Below, piece by piece: positions 15,248 through 22,862 of a stretch of DNA of 22,862 bases. The translations under genes were made by a program, and so were the position numbers. The DNA comes from Gammaproteobacteria bacterium. Lineage in GTDB: Bacteria > Pseudomonadota > Gammaproteobacteria > SZUA-21. Under the pieces are notes generated by a model. It ran no database searches. It was not told the DNA's origin and saw only the letters and a list, made by a program, of their open reading frames with translations. Location of the stretch: positions 1-22,862 of the forward strand of contig QIKQ01000061.1 in the NCBI GenBank assembly GCA_003233075.1, given 5' to 3'. Numbering within the stretch: the first letter of the stretch is position 1; each line of letters begins with the position of its first letter.

Positions 15248-15808
15248 CTATTTTCCGGCGGCAATATTTGAAAGTTCTGCAATTGACAAAACAACTTTTA
15301 AGTCCAACAACTTAATGAAATCTCCGCTTGACAGCTTGCCCATGCCGCCAATAAAATCTTGGCGAATATCAAGACCAAAACTGGGAGCAACTTCGATATC
15401 AATATTACTCAAATCGACTACTTCATCCACAGCATCCACAACAAAGCCTAGATCTACTTTTTCACCTTCATCATCCATGTCAATAATAATAATACATGTG
15501 CGTTTATTTACTGCTTGCGATTCATATCCTAAGCGTTGCGCAAGATCAACCACGGGCACCACATGGCCACGTAAATTAATAACACCACGTATCGTTGAAT
15601 GACTCAAAGGCACCCGCGTAAAACTACCATGCTCAATAATTTCTTTAATAAACTCTATATCTGCACCATAGGTTTCGTTGGCTACATTAAAGGTCAAATA
15701 TTTAGCTGCTAAATTAGCCTGAGCTGATTGGTCGCAAAAACTTTGTTCGATTATTTCGATTTGCCCGCCTGAATCAGGCGAGGCAGTCGCTTTTGTCATT
15801 TTACCCAT
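15248..15808 (-). CDS. cheW: CheW coupling protein, first copy of the upper cluster
   Basis: A 186-aa CheW. The core motifs are KYLTFNVANETYGADIEFIKEIIEHG, STIRGVINLRGHVVPVVDLAQR, CIIIIDMDDEGEKVDLGFVVDAVDEVVDL and LDIRQDFIGGMGKL. The frame extends to a TTG at 15820, but the TTGGAG there is the ribosome site of the ATG at 15808, which I take as the start. It follows the two-TM receptor by 39 bases and is nearly contiguous with the MCP-tip-like gene downstream. Confidence 0.95.
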   Translation of the reverse strand: MGKMTKATASPDSGGQIEIIEQSFCDQSAQANLAAKYLTFNVANETYGADIEFIKEIIEHGSFTRVPLSHSTIRGVINLRGHVVPVVDLAQRLGYESQAVNKRTCIIIIDMDDEGEKVDLGFVVDAVDEVVDLSNIDIEVAPSFGLDIRQDFIGGMGKLSSGDFIKLLDLKVVLSIAELSNIAAGK

Positions 15809-15847
15809 AGATAACTCCAATTAATTTCTAATCACGCGATTCAAGCA

Positions 15848-17842
15848 TTATGCAAATTTCTTAAAATGCTTTTCAGATAAATCATCTGCTTTGACCGAAT
15901 CACTGGAATTTAACAGAGTAAGTTTTGTAACATTATTCGAACTAGATTGGCCTAATTTGAAAAAACCAATTGTTTCTTGCAAATTATCTACCTGGCTACT
16001 CATTTCTTCTGAAGTAGCAGCAAGTTCCTCGGATGAAGCTGCGCCTTGCTGTGCCGCTTTATCAAGCTGTTCCATAGCTAAAACCACCTGCCCTACACCT
16101 GCCGATTGTTCTTCGGAAGCTGCTGTAATTTCTTGAACCAGATCCGCCGTCTTTTGTATCTCTGGAACAATTTGACCGATTAATTCACCTGCCCGTTCAG
16201 CGACCTTGACGCTATTACCCGCCAATTCACTTATTTCTTGTGCTGAAGTTTGCGATCGTTCAGCTAGCTTGCGTACTTCATCAGCAACTACTGCAAATCC
16301 TTTACCATGTTCACCGGCACGAGCCGCCTCAATCGCCGCGTTCAAAGCCAATAAATTAGTTTTATAAGCTATATCTTCAATAAAACTTATCTTGTCCGCA
16401 ATGTTTTTCATTGCAGAAACGGTTTCTCTAACCGATCCACCGCCTTCATTTGCTCTACTCGCAGAATCAGATGAAATTGCATTGGTTGCTTTTGAATTTT
16501 CAGTATTTTGCGAGATGGATGCGCTCATTTGTTCTAACGAGGCGCTCGTTTCCTCAACACTGGCGGCTTGCTCATTCGCTGCTTGCGATAAAGTCTGCGA
16601 TGTTGCGCTTATTTCACTTGCTGCCGCAGACATGTTCGTCACAGAAGCAGAAACATCAAGTAAGACATCTTGAATTTTTTCGATAAAGCCATTTAGCGCG
16701 TGTGCAGTTTGACCTAATTCATCTTTGCCAAAATCAGGTAAGCGATATGTTAAGTCTCCATCACCATCACGTAAATCGTCTGCGGCGTTCTTCATCGCAT
16801 TGATAGGTTTGGTTATTATGCGAGTGATCCAATAACCAATGGCGATTGACAATAAAATTATGACCGAACTTAGAATTAACATAAATTTATTCAGTTGAGA
16901 AGCAGTTTGATGTGAGGTCACTATATCAGCCGCCATTAATTCATTTTGATTAGCAACCATCACGACTAGGTCTTTCATAATAGCGCGGGCACGAGGAGCC
17001 GCTTTGGTACCGAGCCAATAATTCGCTAGATTCCATTGTTTACCCCCGCGAATTTTAAACATTTTCGCTGGCAAACCTTTAAATGCAACTCGCGCTTGCG
17101 AAAACTTTTTAAAAGCGACTTGCTGTTTCGCATTGAATAAATGTGTATTATTTTTCATATCAGCAAACCGTTGTTTGTTCTTCGACCACATCACTTCAAA
17201 ACGTTTTGAAAATACTGGGTTACCCGTGAGTAAAAATGCGCGTATATTGGCCAAGCCGCGTGCGGTTGTACCACGTACGTCGGCCATCATGCCCAATAGC
17301 GCCTTTCGATCTGGCGTCGCTGCTAACGTCGCTTCAATATTAATAATCTTAGTAATTTCTGAAACTAATATTGCAGCCTCGGGCGCCGCCTGCTTGATTA
17401 ATACTTTCGTTGCCGGAGTATTGTTTATAGTACCACTAATATCTTCAATTTCTTTTTGCGCCACTTTAAACTGATAGAGGTGTTTTTCTATGTCTTTAAG
17501 CCGCTCTATATTTTTTGAATTAGTCCATTTTTTCGAAAACTTTTTAAGTTTATTAAGAGATTCATCAATCATATGCCAAGCTTTCGTTCGGTCCTGTTTA
17601 GATTTTGGTTCTCCTAGAATCATCCAGCCGCGTAGCGAGGCTAATGAAAGGTTAATGCCATTCTCTAACTCAGTGGATGCCAAAACAGTCGGCGCCCGCA
17701 GATCAATCACACGGAAATCTATTTCTTCAACACCGATGACTTGCGTATAGGTCATAACAGATAATGCAGCAACCAGTAATGCTATAATACCAAAACCACT
17801 CAGAAGTTTCTTTCCAATTGCTAAGTTTTCAAACCACTTCAT
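15848..17842 (-). CDS. Transmembrane methyl-accepting chemotaxis protein with large helical periplasmic domain
   Basis: A 664-aa receptor of classical topology. TM1 is at about 13-35 and TM2 at 320-342. The 280-residue periplasmic part is helical and holds two similar turns, SLRGWMILGEP (about 69-79) and NIRAFLLTGNP (199-209), as expected for a bimodular (HBM-like) sensor. HAMP spans about 343-395 (GDGDLTYRLPDFGKDELGQ). The signalling coiled coil has its tip at 488-530 (AYKTNLLALNAAIEAARAGE). A flexible tail ends HFKKF-Ala, similar to a CheR/CheB tether. GGGAGA precedes the ATG. The gene lies 203 bases after cheA and 39 before cheW. The ligand is unknown. Confidence 0.95.
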   Translation of the reverse strand: MKWFENLAIGKKLLSGFGIIALLVAALSVMTYTQVIGVEEIDFRVIDLRAPTVLASTELENGINLSLASLRGWMILGEPKSKQDRTKAWHMIDESLNKLKKFSKKWTNSKNIERLKDIEKHLYQFKVAQKEIEDISGTINNTPATKVLIKQAAPEAAILVSEITKIINIEATLAATPDRKALLGMMADVRGTTARGLANIRAFLLTGNPVFSKRFEVMWSKNKQRFADMKNNTHLFNAKQQVAFKKFSQARVAFKGLPAKMFKIRGGKQWNLANYWLGTKAAPRARAIMKDLVVMVANQNELMAADIVTSHQTASQLNKFMLILSSVIILLSIAIGYWITRIITKPINAMKNAADDLRDGDGDLTYRLPDFGKDELGQTAHALNGFIEKIQDVLLDVSASVTNMSAAASEISATSQTLSQAANEQAASVEETSASLEQMSASISQNTENSKATNAISSDSASRANEGGGSVRETVSAMKNIADKISFIEDIAYKTNLLALNAAIEAARAGEHGKGFAVVADEVRKLAERSQTSAQEISELAGNSVKVAERAGELIGQIVPEIQKTADLVQEITAASEEQSAGVGQVVLAMEQLDKAAQQGAASSEELAATSEEMSSQVDNLQETIGFFKLGQSSSNNVTKLTLLNSSDSVKADDLSEKHFKKFA

Positions 17843-17880
17843 GACGAATCTCCCATATGTTTGTCATGTATAACAATACA

Positions 17881-17909
17881 GTTCTTCAATAAATCAATAC
17901 TTGAAGAAC
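17881..17909 (-). promoter_or_regulatory. Perfect 9-bp inverted repeat in the receptor leader
   Basis: GTTCTTCAA and TTGAAGAAC are separated by 11 bases, about 40 bases upstream of the two-TM receptor start. The symmetry suits an operator or a leader hairpin. It has no T run, so it is not a terminator. Confidence 0.35.
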
Positions 17910-17980
17910 CAAATCCTTAAATATAAAATTAATCCTGCTAACTTTCTTACGCCGATATTAATAACAGAAAGAAACCTTAT

Positions 17981-18008
17981 TTATTCGCAATAAATCAAAA
18001 TAACTTTA
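17981..18008 (-). promoter_or_regulatory. Weak FliA-like promoter for the two-TM receptor
   Basis: On the minus strand TAAAGTTA (seven of eight -35 matches) is followed by 12 bases and GCGAATAA (five of eight -10 matches). Spacing is one base over consensus. It lies in the 203-base cheA-receptor gap, which otherwise has no gene, and would give a leader of about 130 bases that includes the 17881-17909 inverted repeat. Confidence 0.35.
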
Positions 18009-18045
18009 TTTTACCAATAACCTCTTTTAAAATATAAAACAATAC

Positions 18046-20295
18046 TCAGTGAATATTATTAATAGTATTCGCAGTACTTGCAGACTGGTTTCCTACACCC
18101 GATTCTTGCACCATCCGTTGCACCAAGTTTGGAATATCGAGAATGACCGCGACATCGCCTGTACCTAAAATCGTCGCACCACTAATTCCACGCAAGTTCT
18201 GTAAAATTTTTCCGATCGGTTTTATTACGGTTTGAAATTCACCCAAGAGCTCATCCACAACGATGCCTGCCTTATATCCAGCAAATTCCACTACCACAAT
18301 ATTACCATTAGTGTTAAGTAATTTTTTTTCTGAAAATACTTCATTTAACTTTAAAAAAGGCAATACCTCACCGCGAAGATTGAGGTACCCCTCTGCATTA
18401 TTTGCGTTTGTATTTACATCATCCATCTCAATACACTCAAGAACCATGTCAAGGGGAATCACATAACAAGACTCACCTACGCCAACCATAAAACCGTCTA
18501 TAATCGCTAGCGTTAAAGGTAATCTGATCGATATTTTTGACCCAACTCCCATTTCACTGTGTATATCGATACTGCCGCGTAAGGCTTCTATATTTCTTCT
18601 CACGACATCCATGCCAACACCACGACCGGAAAGTTTACTAACCGATTCAGATGTGGAAAAACCCGCTTCTAAAACCAATCTATATACCTCTTGATCTGAT
18701 AGAACTTGTCCTTCTGAAATAAGTTCCAGCAACAATGCCTTTTCGAGTATCTTTTCTCGATTTAGGCCATGCCCATCATCTTCAACTTCAATTACTATAC
18801 TGCCAGATTCATGATAAGCGTTCAGTTTTATAACCCCAGTTGCAGATTTGCCGCTAGCCTGGCGCTCTTCTTTGGATTCGATACCGTGATCCATCGCATT
18901 GCGAACTAAATGCATCAGTGGGTCGCCAATTTTTTCAATAACCGTTTTATCGAGCTCCGTATCGCCGCCAGTAATTTGTAATTCAATATTCTTCCCTAAC
19001 TCATTACTCACGTCTCTGATAACTCGTTTAAAGCGATTAAATGTCTCACCAATCTGAACCATTCGAAGCGTTAATGCGCTATCGCGAATTTCCTCCACTA
19101 ATCTTGACATTTGCGACATAGTCTCAAGTAGGTCTTCATTACCAATCTTGGCAGCCAACAGGTTTGTTGTCGCACCAGAAATAACAAGCTCTCCCACCTG
19201 ATTAATTAGTTCATCAAGCTTATCTGCATCAACACGCAATACTTTTGAGCTGGATCCTAATTTTTCACGTGCTGATCCTTGTTTTTTTACCGCGGCATCA
19301 ACGATTTCCTTGGGAATATTTTTACTCTCAACGAGTACTTCTCCGATACGCGGTTTATCGGTATCCGGTGGTGTAAGCAAAATATCATTTTGTATTTTTA
19401 ACGCTTCATCTAATTCTCTTTGAGTCAGCGCCCCGCTAGCGACTAATAATTCGCCTAGTTTAAAATGTTCATCGTCCATTGACTCGATAAGAGACGCATA
19501 TTCAGAAATTTTCGCTTGAGGAGGAAGTATTTGTAATGTAGATAGTTCACTTACAAACTCGAAGGCCTGTTCAATTTTTTCTTTACTCGCATCAGTATGA
19601 AATTCGACTTCAAAACCCAAATAACAATGTTCAGGATTTATATCCTTATATTTAGGCAAATTATCCAAAATAGTGGTCGTACAAATTATTTCACCAAAAC
19701 TCTGTAGATAACGTAGGAATGATAGGGGATCCATACCATGCTGTAATACTTCGACAGAAAAACGTATTGAAATATGCCAATTCTCGCTTGCCACCGGTTT
19801 ACCATTCACTACTTTTTCAACATGATCAGATTCATTTCCAACCGTTTCGTTGGGGGTTTCAAGCACATAGTTTCCGTTAGATTTTTCTGATATATCGTCA
19901 CCAGTTTCTTTTAAATACTTCTCTAAATCGCTTACCAGCTGAGAGTCGTAGTCCAGTATTTTCTCGTCAGGATCTTGTTGCTGTACTGCTGCTGCATCAA
20001 CTAATACTTCAATATGGTCTTTTGATGTCAATAATAAAGCAATTAATCCACCATCAATTAGTAACTTACCTTGACGAACATTATCGAGCACACTCTCGAC
20101 TACGTGTGTAAATTTTTCCACATAGTCAAAACTAAAAACGCCTGCTGTACCTTTGATCGTATGCGCTGCTCTAAAAATTGAATTTAAATGATCTTCGTCT
20201 TCAGGGTTTTCTTCCATGGATAATAATGCCTGCTCCATGTTTTCCAATAACTCTTGTGCTTCTTGAATGAATATTTCAATTGCGCCATCACTCAT
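18046..20295 (-). CDS. cheA: CheA histidine kinase with GspE/MshEN-like tandem motif (upper cluster)
   Basis: A 749-aa CheA. P1/Hpt has His45 in FRAAHTIKGTAG. A middle domain (about 172-255, WHISIRFSVEVLQHG) takes the place of a classical P2. Then come two 24-residue motifs, 279-302 (KLGELLVASGAL...LKIQ) and 316-339 (RIGEVLVESKNI...VKKQ). They resemble the GspE N-terminal/MshEN repeat. P3 starts near 353, P4 has N-box LVRNAMDHG (Asn466, His470), G1 DDGHG (506-510) and G2 SGRGVGMDVV (556-565), and P5 runs to about 730. All kinase boxes are intact. It lies 47 bases after the STAS gene. The insert could sense a nucleotide or a protein; the lower-cluster CheA has a low-complexity linker at the same place. 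Confidence 0.96.
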   Translation of the reverse strand: MSDGAIEIFIQEAQELLENMEQALLSMEENPEDEDHLNSIFRAAHTIKGTAGVFSFDYVEKFTHVVESVLDNVRQGKLLIDGGLIALLLTSKDHIEVLVDAAAVQQQDPDEKILDYDSQLVSDLEKYLKETGDDISEKSNGNYVLETPNETVGNESDHVEKVVNGKPVASENWHISIRFSVEVLQHGMDPLSFLRYLQSFGEIICTTTILDNLPKYKDINPEHCYLGFEVEFHTDASKEKIEQAFEFVSELSTLQILPPQAKISEYASLIESMDDEHFKLGELLVASGALTQRELDEALKIQNDILLTPPDTDKPRIGEVLVESKNIPKEIVDAAVKKQGSAREKLGSSSKVLRVDADKLDELINQVGELVISGATTNLLAAKIGNEDLLETMSQMSRLVEEIRDSALTLRMVQIGETFNRFKRVIRDVSNELGKNIELQITGGDTELDKTVIEKIGDPLMHLVRNAMDHGIESKEERQASGKSATGVIKLNAYHESGSIVIEVEDDGHGLNREKILEKALLLELISEGQVLSDQEVYRLVLEAGFSTSESVSKLSGRGVGMDVVRRNIEALRGSIDIHSEMGVGSKISIRLPLTLAIIDGFMVGVGESCYVIPLDMVLECIEMDDVNTNANNAEGYLNLRGEVLPFLKLNEVFSEKKLLNTNGNIVVVEFAGYKAGIVVDELLGEFQTVIKPIGKILQNLRGISGATILGTGDVAVILDIPNLVQRMVQESGVGNQSASTANTINNIH

Positions 20296-20342
20296 CTAAC
20301 CAGTTCTCCATTCCAATTTTTTAACGTCCAGACTAGAATTTT

Positions 20343-20663
20343 TTAGCTGGCCAATACCATTTGATCGCCAAAAAAAGATCCTAAATTATATAATTCAAAC
20401 AGTTCAATTACAGCCGAACTATGCGATACAATACGTAACTCGCGACCAGTTTCTGTAAATTCTCTTTTAAGCTGTATCAGAATTTGTAAACACGCAGTAT
20501 CAATTTCACTCACTTCACTCATGTCAATACTTAAGAATTGGCATTTTTCTGTATTCACATATTTTTCCAGTTTCTTTTTGAAATCATTGGCAACATAAAT
20601 TGTTAGTTCGTCATTGAGAACTAACTTTCCGTGCCCCTTAGTAATTCGATTGGAACTTATCAT
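20343..20663 (-). CDS. STAS-domain protein (upper cluster)
   Basis: A 106-aa STAS domain. LSIDMSEVSEIDTACLQILIQL is the family signature, with Thr56 after Asp55 at the place where SpoIIAA-like antagonists are phosphorylated. The lower-cluster partner has Ala there, so only this copy could be switched by a Ser/Thr kinase, and no such kinase is in the window. It lies between cheY (69 bases upstream) and cheA (47 downstream), whereas in the lower cluster the order is STAS then cheY. Binding to CheA, CheY or the receptor tips is plausible but not shown. Confidence 0.85.
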   Translation of the reverse strand: MISSNRITKGHGKLVLNDELTIYVANDFKKKLEKYVNTEKCQFLSIDMSEVSEIDTACLQILIQLKREFTETGRELRIVSHSSAVIELFELYNLGSFFGDQMVLAS

Positions 20664-20732
20664 AATTGTGCCTACGGTTTTTTATCACTAATTCGCTATA
20701 CACAGTCAGTGTATTTTTTGATTGTATATCTC

Positions 20733-21101
20733 CTATGGAGATACAAGCTTTGATACAGCATCAAGCATTTGCTCAGGTTTAAATGGTTTAACTACCCACG
20801 CTTTAGCACCTGCCGCTTTCCCTGCTTCTTTCATCTCAGCGCCAGCCTCAGTCGTTAACATTATGATTGGTGTAAATTTATAGGACGACATTTTTTTTAT
20901 TTCCTTTACCATTGTTATACCATCCATATTGGGCATATTAACATCGCTAATAATTAAATTAATTTTCGCGCCATCCAATTTTTTCAGCCCCTCATTTCCA
21001 TCAGCAGCTTCAAGCACCGAATACCCAGCTCCCTTAAGAGCAATGGCTACTACGTTACGCAGTGATGCAGAGTCATCGACAATAAGTATTGTTTTCGCCA
21101 A
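20733..21101 (-). CDS. cheY: CheY-type single-domain response regulator (upper cluster)
   Basis: A 122-aa receiver with D9/D10 (VDDSAS), phospho-acceptor Asp53 in ISDVNMPNMDG, Thr in MLTTEAG and Lys105 in WVVKPF. The start is TTG at 21101, preceded by the strong GAGAGGGGG ribosome site; no ATG fits. It is probably phosphorylated by the CheA two genes downstream. The 304-base gap upstream suggests its own promoter, though I found no clear one. The only candidate phosphatase for it in the window is the DxxxQ-bearing protein immediately upstream. Confidence 0.95.
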   Translation of the reverse strand: MAKTILIVDDSASLRNVVAIALKGAGYSVLEAADGNEGLKKLDGAKINLIISDVNMPNMDGITMVKEIKKMSSYKFTPIIMLTTEAGAEMKEAGKAAGAKAWVVKPFKPEQMLDAVSKLVSP

Positions 21102-21405
21102 AACTTCCCCCTCTCCATATCAAACTTAGAAATGGCTATTGGTAATTCGTAATATATTAAAAAACGCAGTAAAATATTTTCTGTTACCTATGCATATAAT
21201 AAGCCAGCAAATAAAAACCCCTGTATTAGTTATAGTGTTATAACTGCACCCACTTGGTGCAACAACAATCTAGAACAATTATAAACATACTTTGTGAACT
21301 ATATAATTGAATTAATTAAACTCGAAAATACAAATTTAATGTGACTTAATTTACTTGAAAATGCCTTCGAATAAATACCTTTATGCCAAAATAACTACCT
21401 TACTA
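21102..21405. other. Non-coding gap between the MCP-like gene and cheY
   Basis: A 304-base AT-rich gap with frequent stops and no recognisable gene. It contains two adjoining hairpins, AGTTATA/TATAACT (21228-21245) and TGCACC/GGTGCA (21245-21261). They may separate transcription of the first gene from that of cheY or form an operator. No convincing sigma-28 or sigma-70 promoter was found by eye. Confidence 0.45.
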
Positions 21406-22587
21406 TTAAAAAAATTCAATCTCTTCATTTTCAGGGCCGGCTACATCGCCTCCTTCGTGTAATATATATTGCTCCTTTGTTGCGTATCCCGACTTAAGAT
21501 GTTCGATAACTATAGCCTCATCTATTTTACTAAACTCACCATTTTTTCTTTTCAGTTGACATGTTTGAATTTGACTGCTTAAAACCTGAAATGAATCTTT
21601 TACATGGATTAAAATTTGATTAATACGATCTTGAAACTGTAACGATTGTAGTACATCAAATATCTCTAACTTTATTCCCTCACTATTTTTCTTAAGAATA
21701 TTTGACGACTCCATTAGTCCATCAGTGACACCTTTTAACTCGTTCAAGACTTTATTAACCGAGTCAACCGAGTCTTTTTCTACTTTAGAATCTTCAACTG
21801 ACATCTCATTGACATGTTCAAGTGCCAAATCCATAGACGAACTAACGCCGCCAACTAAATCTGCAATATCGAGACCTGTTTGACCTGATTGTTGCGACAA
21901 CGCCCTTACTTCATCCGCTACGACAGCAAAACCACGACCCATTTCTCCCGCTCTTGCAGCTTCAATAGCGGCATTTAACGCAAGTAAGTTTGTTTGAGCT
22001 GCTATTTTTTCTACGGACTCCGCCATTGTCTTTAATTGCTCTACTTGCGCTGCGAGACCGCAAACTTGGTCAAGTATTTGATTCCTTGCTGCAAAAGACT
22101 TGCTTAGATTTGTGGTAATATTCGCTAAAGTATTTCTACTGCCATCAAATATGTCTTTTTCTGATGACGTATCACCAGCGGCGCCTTCTGCTGCCAATAT
22201 CGAAGAGTCAAGTTTTTCTACTAAACCACCAAATTTAGCCGATAAATCCGTAACTGCGACATCCATTTGAGTACAAGACTCATTAATCTGTCCAGCCGCT
22301 AAATCAGAAATGCGTAACACGATATTTTCTAAATCAATAATACAACTATGACTAAATTCAATTTCTTCGTTTTTCGCCTGCTCATTTTCAGTCAAAATAT
22401 TGCTTATTTTGCGATTTAAATATCTGTAATTCCAAATTACTAAAGAAATCCCTAATAATAATATTCCTACTGAAGCGTAGAAATTCGATTTTGAATAACT
22501 TGCCACTACACATAAAACTGTAAAAACTCCAATCATCTTAGAGCTGATTGTAGCTACAGGGGAACTAAACAAGGGTGATTTTTCCAT
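21406..22587 (-). CDS. Short membrane-anchored MCP-like protein with a CheZ-like DxxxQ motif
   Basis: A 393-aa protein. Two hydrophobic helices (about 18-32 and 36-54) are joined by a very short loop, so it is a membrane anchor with no periplasmic sensor and no HAMP. The MCP hairpin tip is intact at about 195-231 (AAQTNLLALNAAIEAARAGE, VVADEVRALS), so it should bind CheA/CheW. After the descending helix comes LQSLQFQDRINQIL (about 313-326), with Asp320 and Gln324 spaced like the CheZ active-site Asp/Gln (FQDLTGQ in E. coli). The tail ends EIEFF, a poor match to a CheR tether. This could be a receptor-like scaffold carrying a CheY-P phosphatase. The motif alone does not prove activity. Confidence 0.85.
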   Translation of the reverse strand: MEKSPLFSSPVATISSKMIGVFTVLCVVASYSKSNFYASVGILLLGISLVIWNYRYLNRKISNILTENEQAKNEEIEFSHSCIIDLENIVLRISDLAAGQINESCTQMDVAVTDLSAKFGGLVEKLDSSILAAEGAAGDTSSEKDIFDGSRNTLANITTNLSKSFAARNQILDQVCGLAAQVEQLKTMAESVEKIAAQTNLLALNAAIEAARAGEMGRGFAVVADEVRALSQQSGQTGLDIADLVGGVSSSMDLALEHVNEMSVEDSKVEKDSVDSVNKVLNELKGVTDGLMESSNILKKNSEGIKLEIFDVLQSLQFQDRINQILIHVKDSFQVLSSQIQTCQLKRKNGEFSKIDEAIVIEHLKSGYATKEQYILHEGGDVAGPENEEIEFF

Positions 22588-22685
22588 TTTCTTTATTTAT
22601 ATATCCAATTGGCTTTAAAGTTAAATTTTATATTTTCTAGCTCAACTTTACGAAGATAATACATCGCACATTACGTACTTTATTA

Positions 22686-22712
22686 TTTGCGGTCATACTT
22701 GAGATAACTTTA
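22686..22712 (-). promoter_or_regulatory. Candidate FliA-type promoter of the upper cluster
   Basis: On the minus strand TAAAGTTA (22705-22712, seven of eight) is followed by exactly 11 bases and ACCGCAAA (22686-22693, five of eight matches to GCCGATAA). It ends about 98 bases upstream of the MCP-like start. The rest of 22588-22862 shows no convincing gene; a 31-codon minus-strand frame runs in from the right edge and stops at 22767. Confidence 0.45.
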
Positions 22713-22862
22713 GAAGTTTCAGTGGACTTAGATCATTATCTCCTCGACTTCCTATTCCGAACTCAACTAAGCTAGGGCGCCAGAATAAACACAAAGATTT
22801 ATTTCTAAGCTGCTCATCAAACTAGCTTTAATATTCATGAGAGATGTTGGGATATTAATCAC

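Noticed and set aside
15244..15294. Upstream extension of the MCP-tip-like protein by 17 residues
   Set aside because: It would overlap the end of cheW, while the ATG at 15243 has a GGA ribosome site and operon-like spacing.
22767..22862. Minus-strand open frame entering from the right edge (31 codons)
   Set aside because: It is too short to judge and has no recognisable motif. It may be the end of an upstream gene or chance.

Overview
The window holds two complete chemosensory gene clusters of the Che type. Every convincing gene is on the minus strand, so transcription runs from the right end to the left. The coding DNA is AT-rich. The mix of CheD, CheA kinases with a non-classical P2 region, STAS proteins and FliA (sigma-28) type promoters suggests a flagellated gammaproteobacterium. 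The genus cannot be named from the sequence. I see no rRNA, tRNA, CRISPR array or transposase.

Upper cluster (about 22.7 to 10.1 kb), in transcription order: a short membrane-anchored MCP-like protein whose C-terminal part carries a CheZ-like DxxxQ motif; CheY; a STAS protein; CheA with a GspE/MshEN-like tandem motif; a two-TM MCP; CheW; a 205-aa protein that looks like two degenerate MCP tips; a metallo-beta-lactamase-fold protein resembling the di-iron oxygen-binding ODP family; CheR; CheD; CheB; a second CheW; and an exported protein with four repeats of about 41 residues. The stretch from cheW to cheB is tightly packed, with 1 to 39 base gaps and an ATGA overlap. It reads as one unit whose adaptation enzymes sit beside an oxygen/iron sensor.

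Between the clusters (about 9.2 to 10.1 kb) lies a non-coding stretch. Its middle is a strikingly GC-rich island (67% GC in two 60-base lines I counted) flanked by two hairpins and carrying four GCTTCGC heptamers. It looks like an inserted repeat or MITE-like element. To its left is an excellent FliA-type promoter for the lower cluster.

Lower cluster (about 9.27 to 0.2 kb): STAS, CheY, CheA, CheW, an unannotated 35-codon small ORF with a good Shine-Dalgarno, a cytoplasmic globin-PAS-PAS-PAS-MCP receptor ending in a CheR/CheB tether pentapeptide, CheR, CheD and CheB.

How it fits together: both clusters supply receptor, CheW/CheA, CheY and the CheR/CheB/CheD adaptation set. Each also has a candidate oxygen sensor of a different chemistry: a di-iron MBL protein in the upper cluster and a flavohemoglobin-class heme globin in the lower. 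No cheZ, cheC or cheX is present. The DxxxQ motif in the first MCP-like protein is the only candidate CheY-P phosphatase visible. The most novel items are the tip-mimic protein, the MCP/CheZ-like hybrid, the MshEN-like insert in CheA, the 35-aa small ORF and the repeat-built exported protein.
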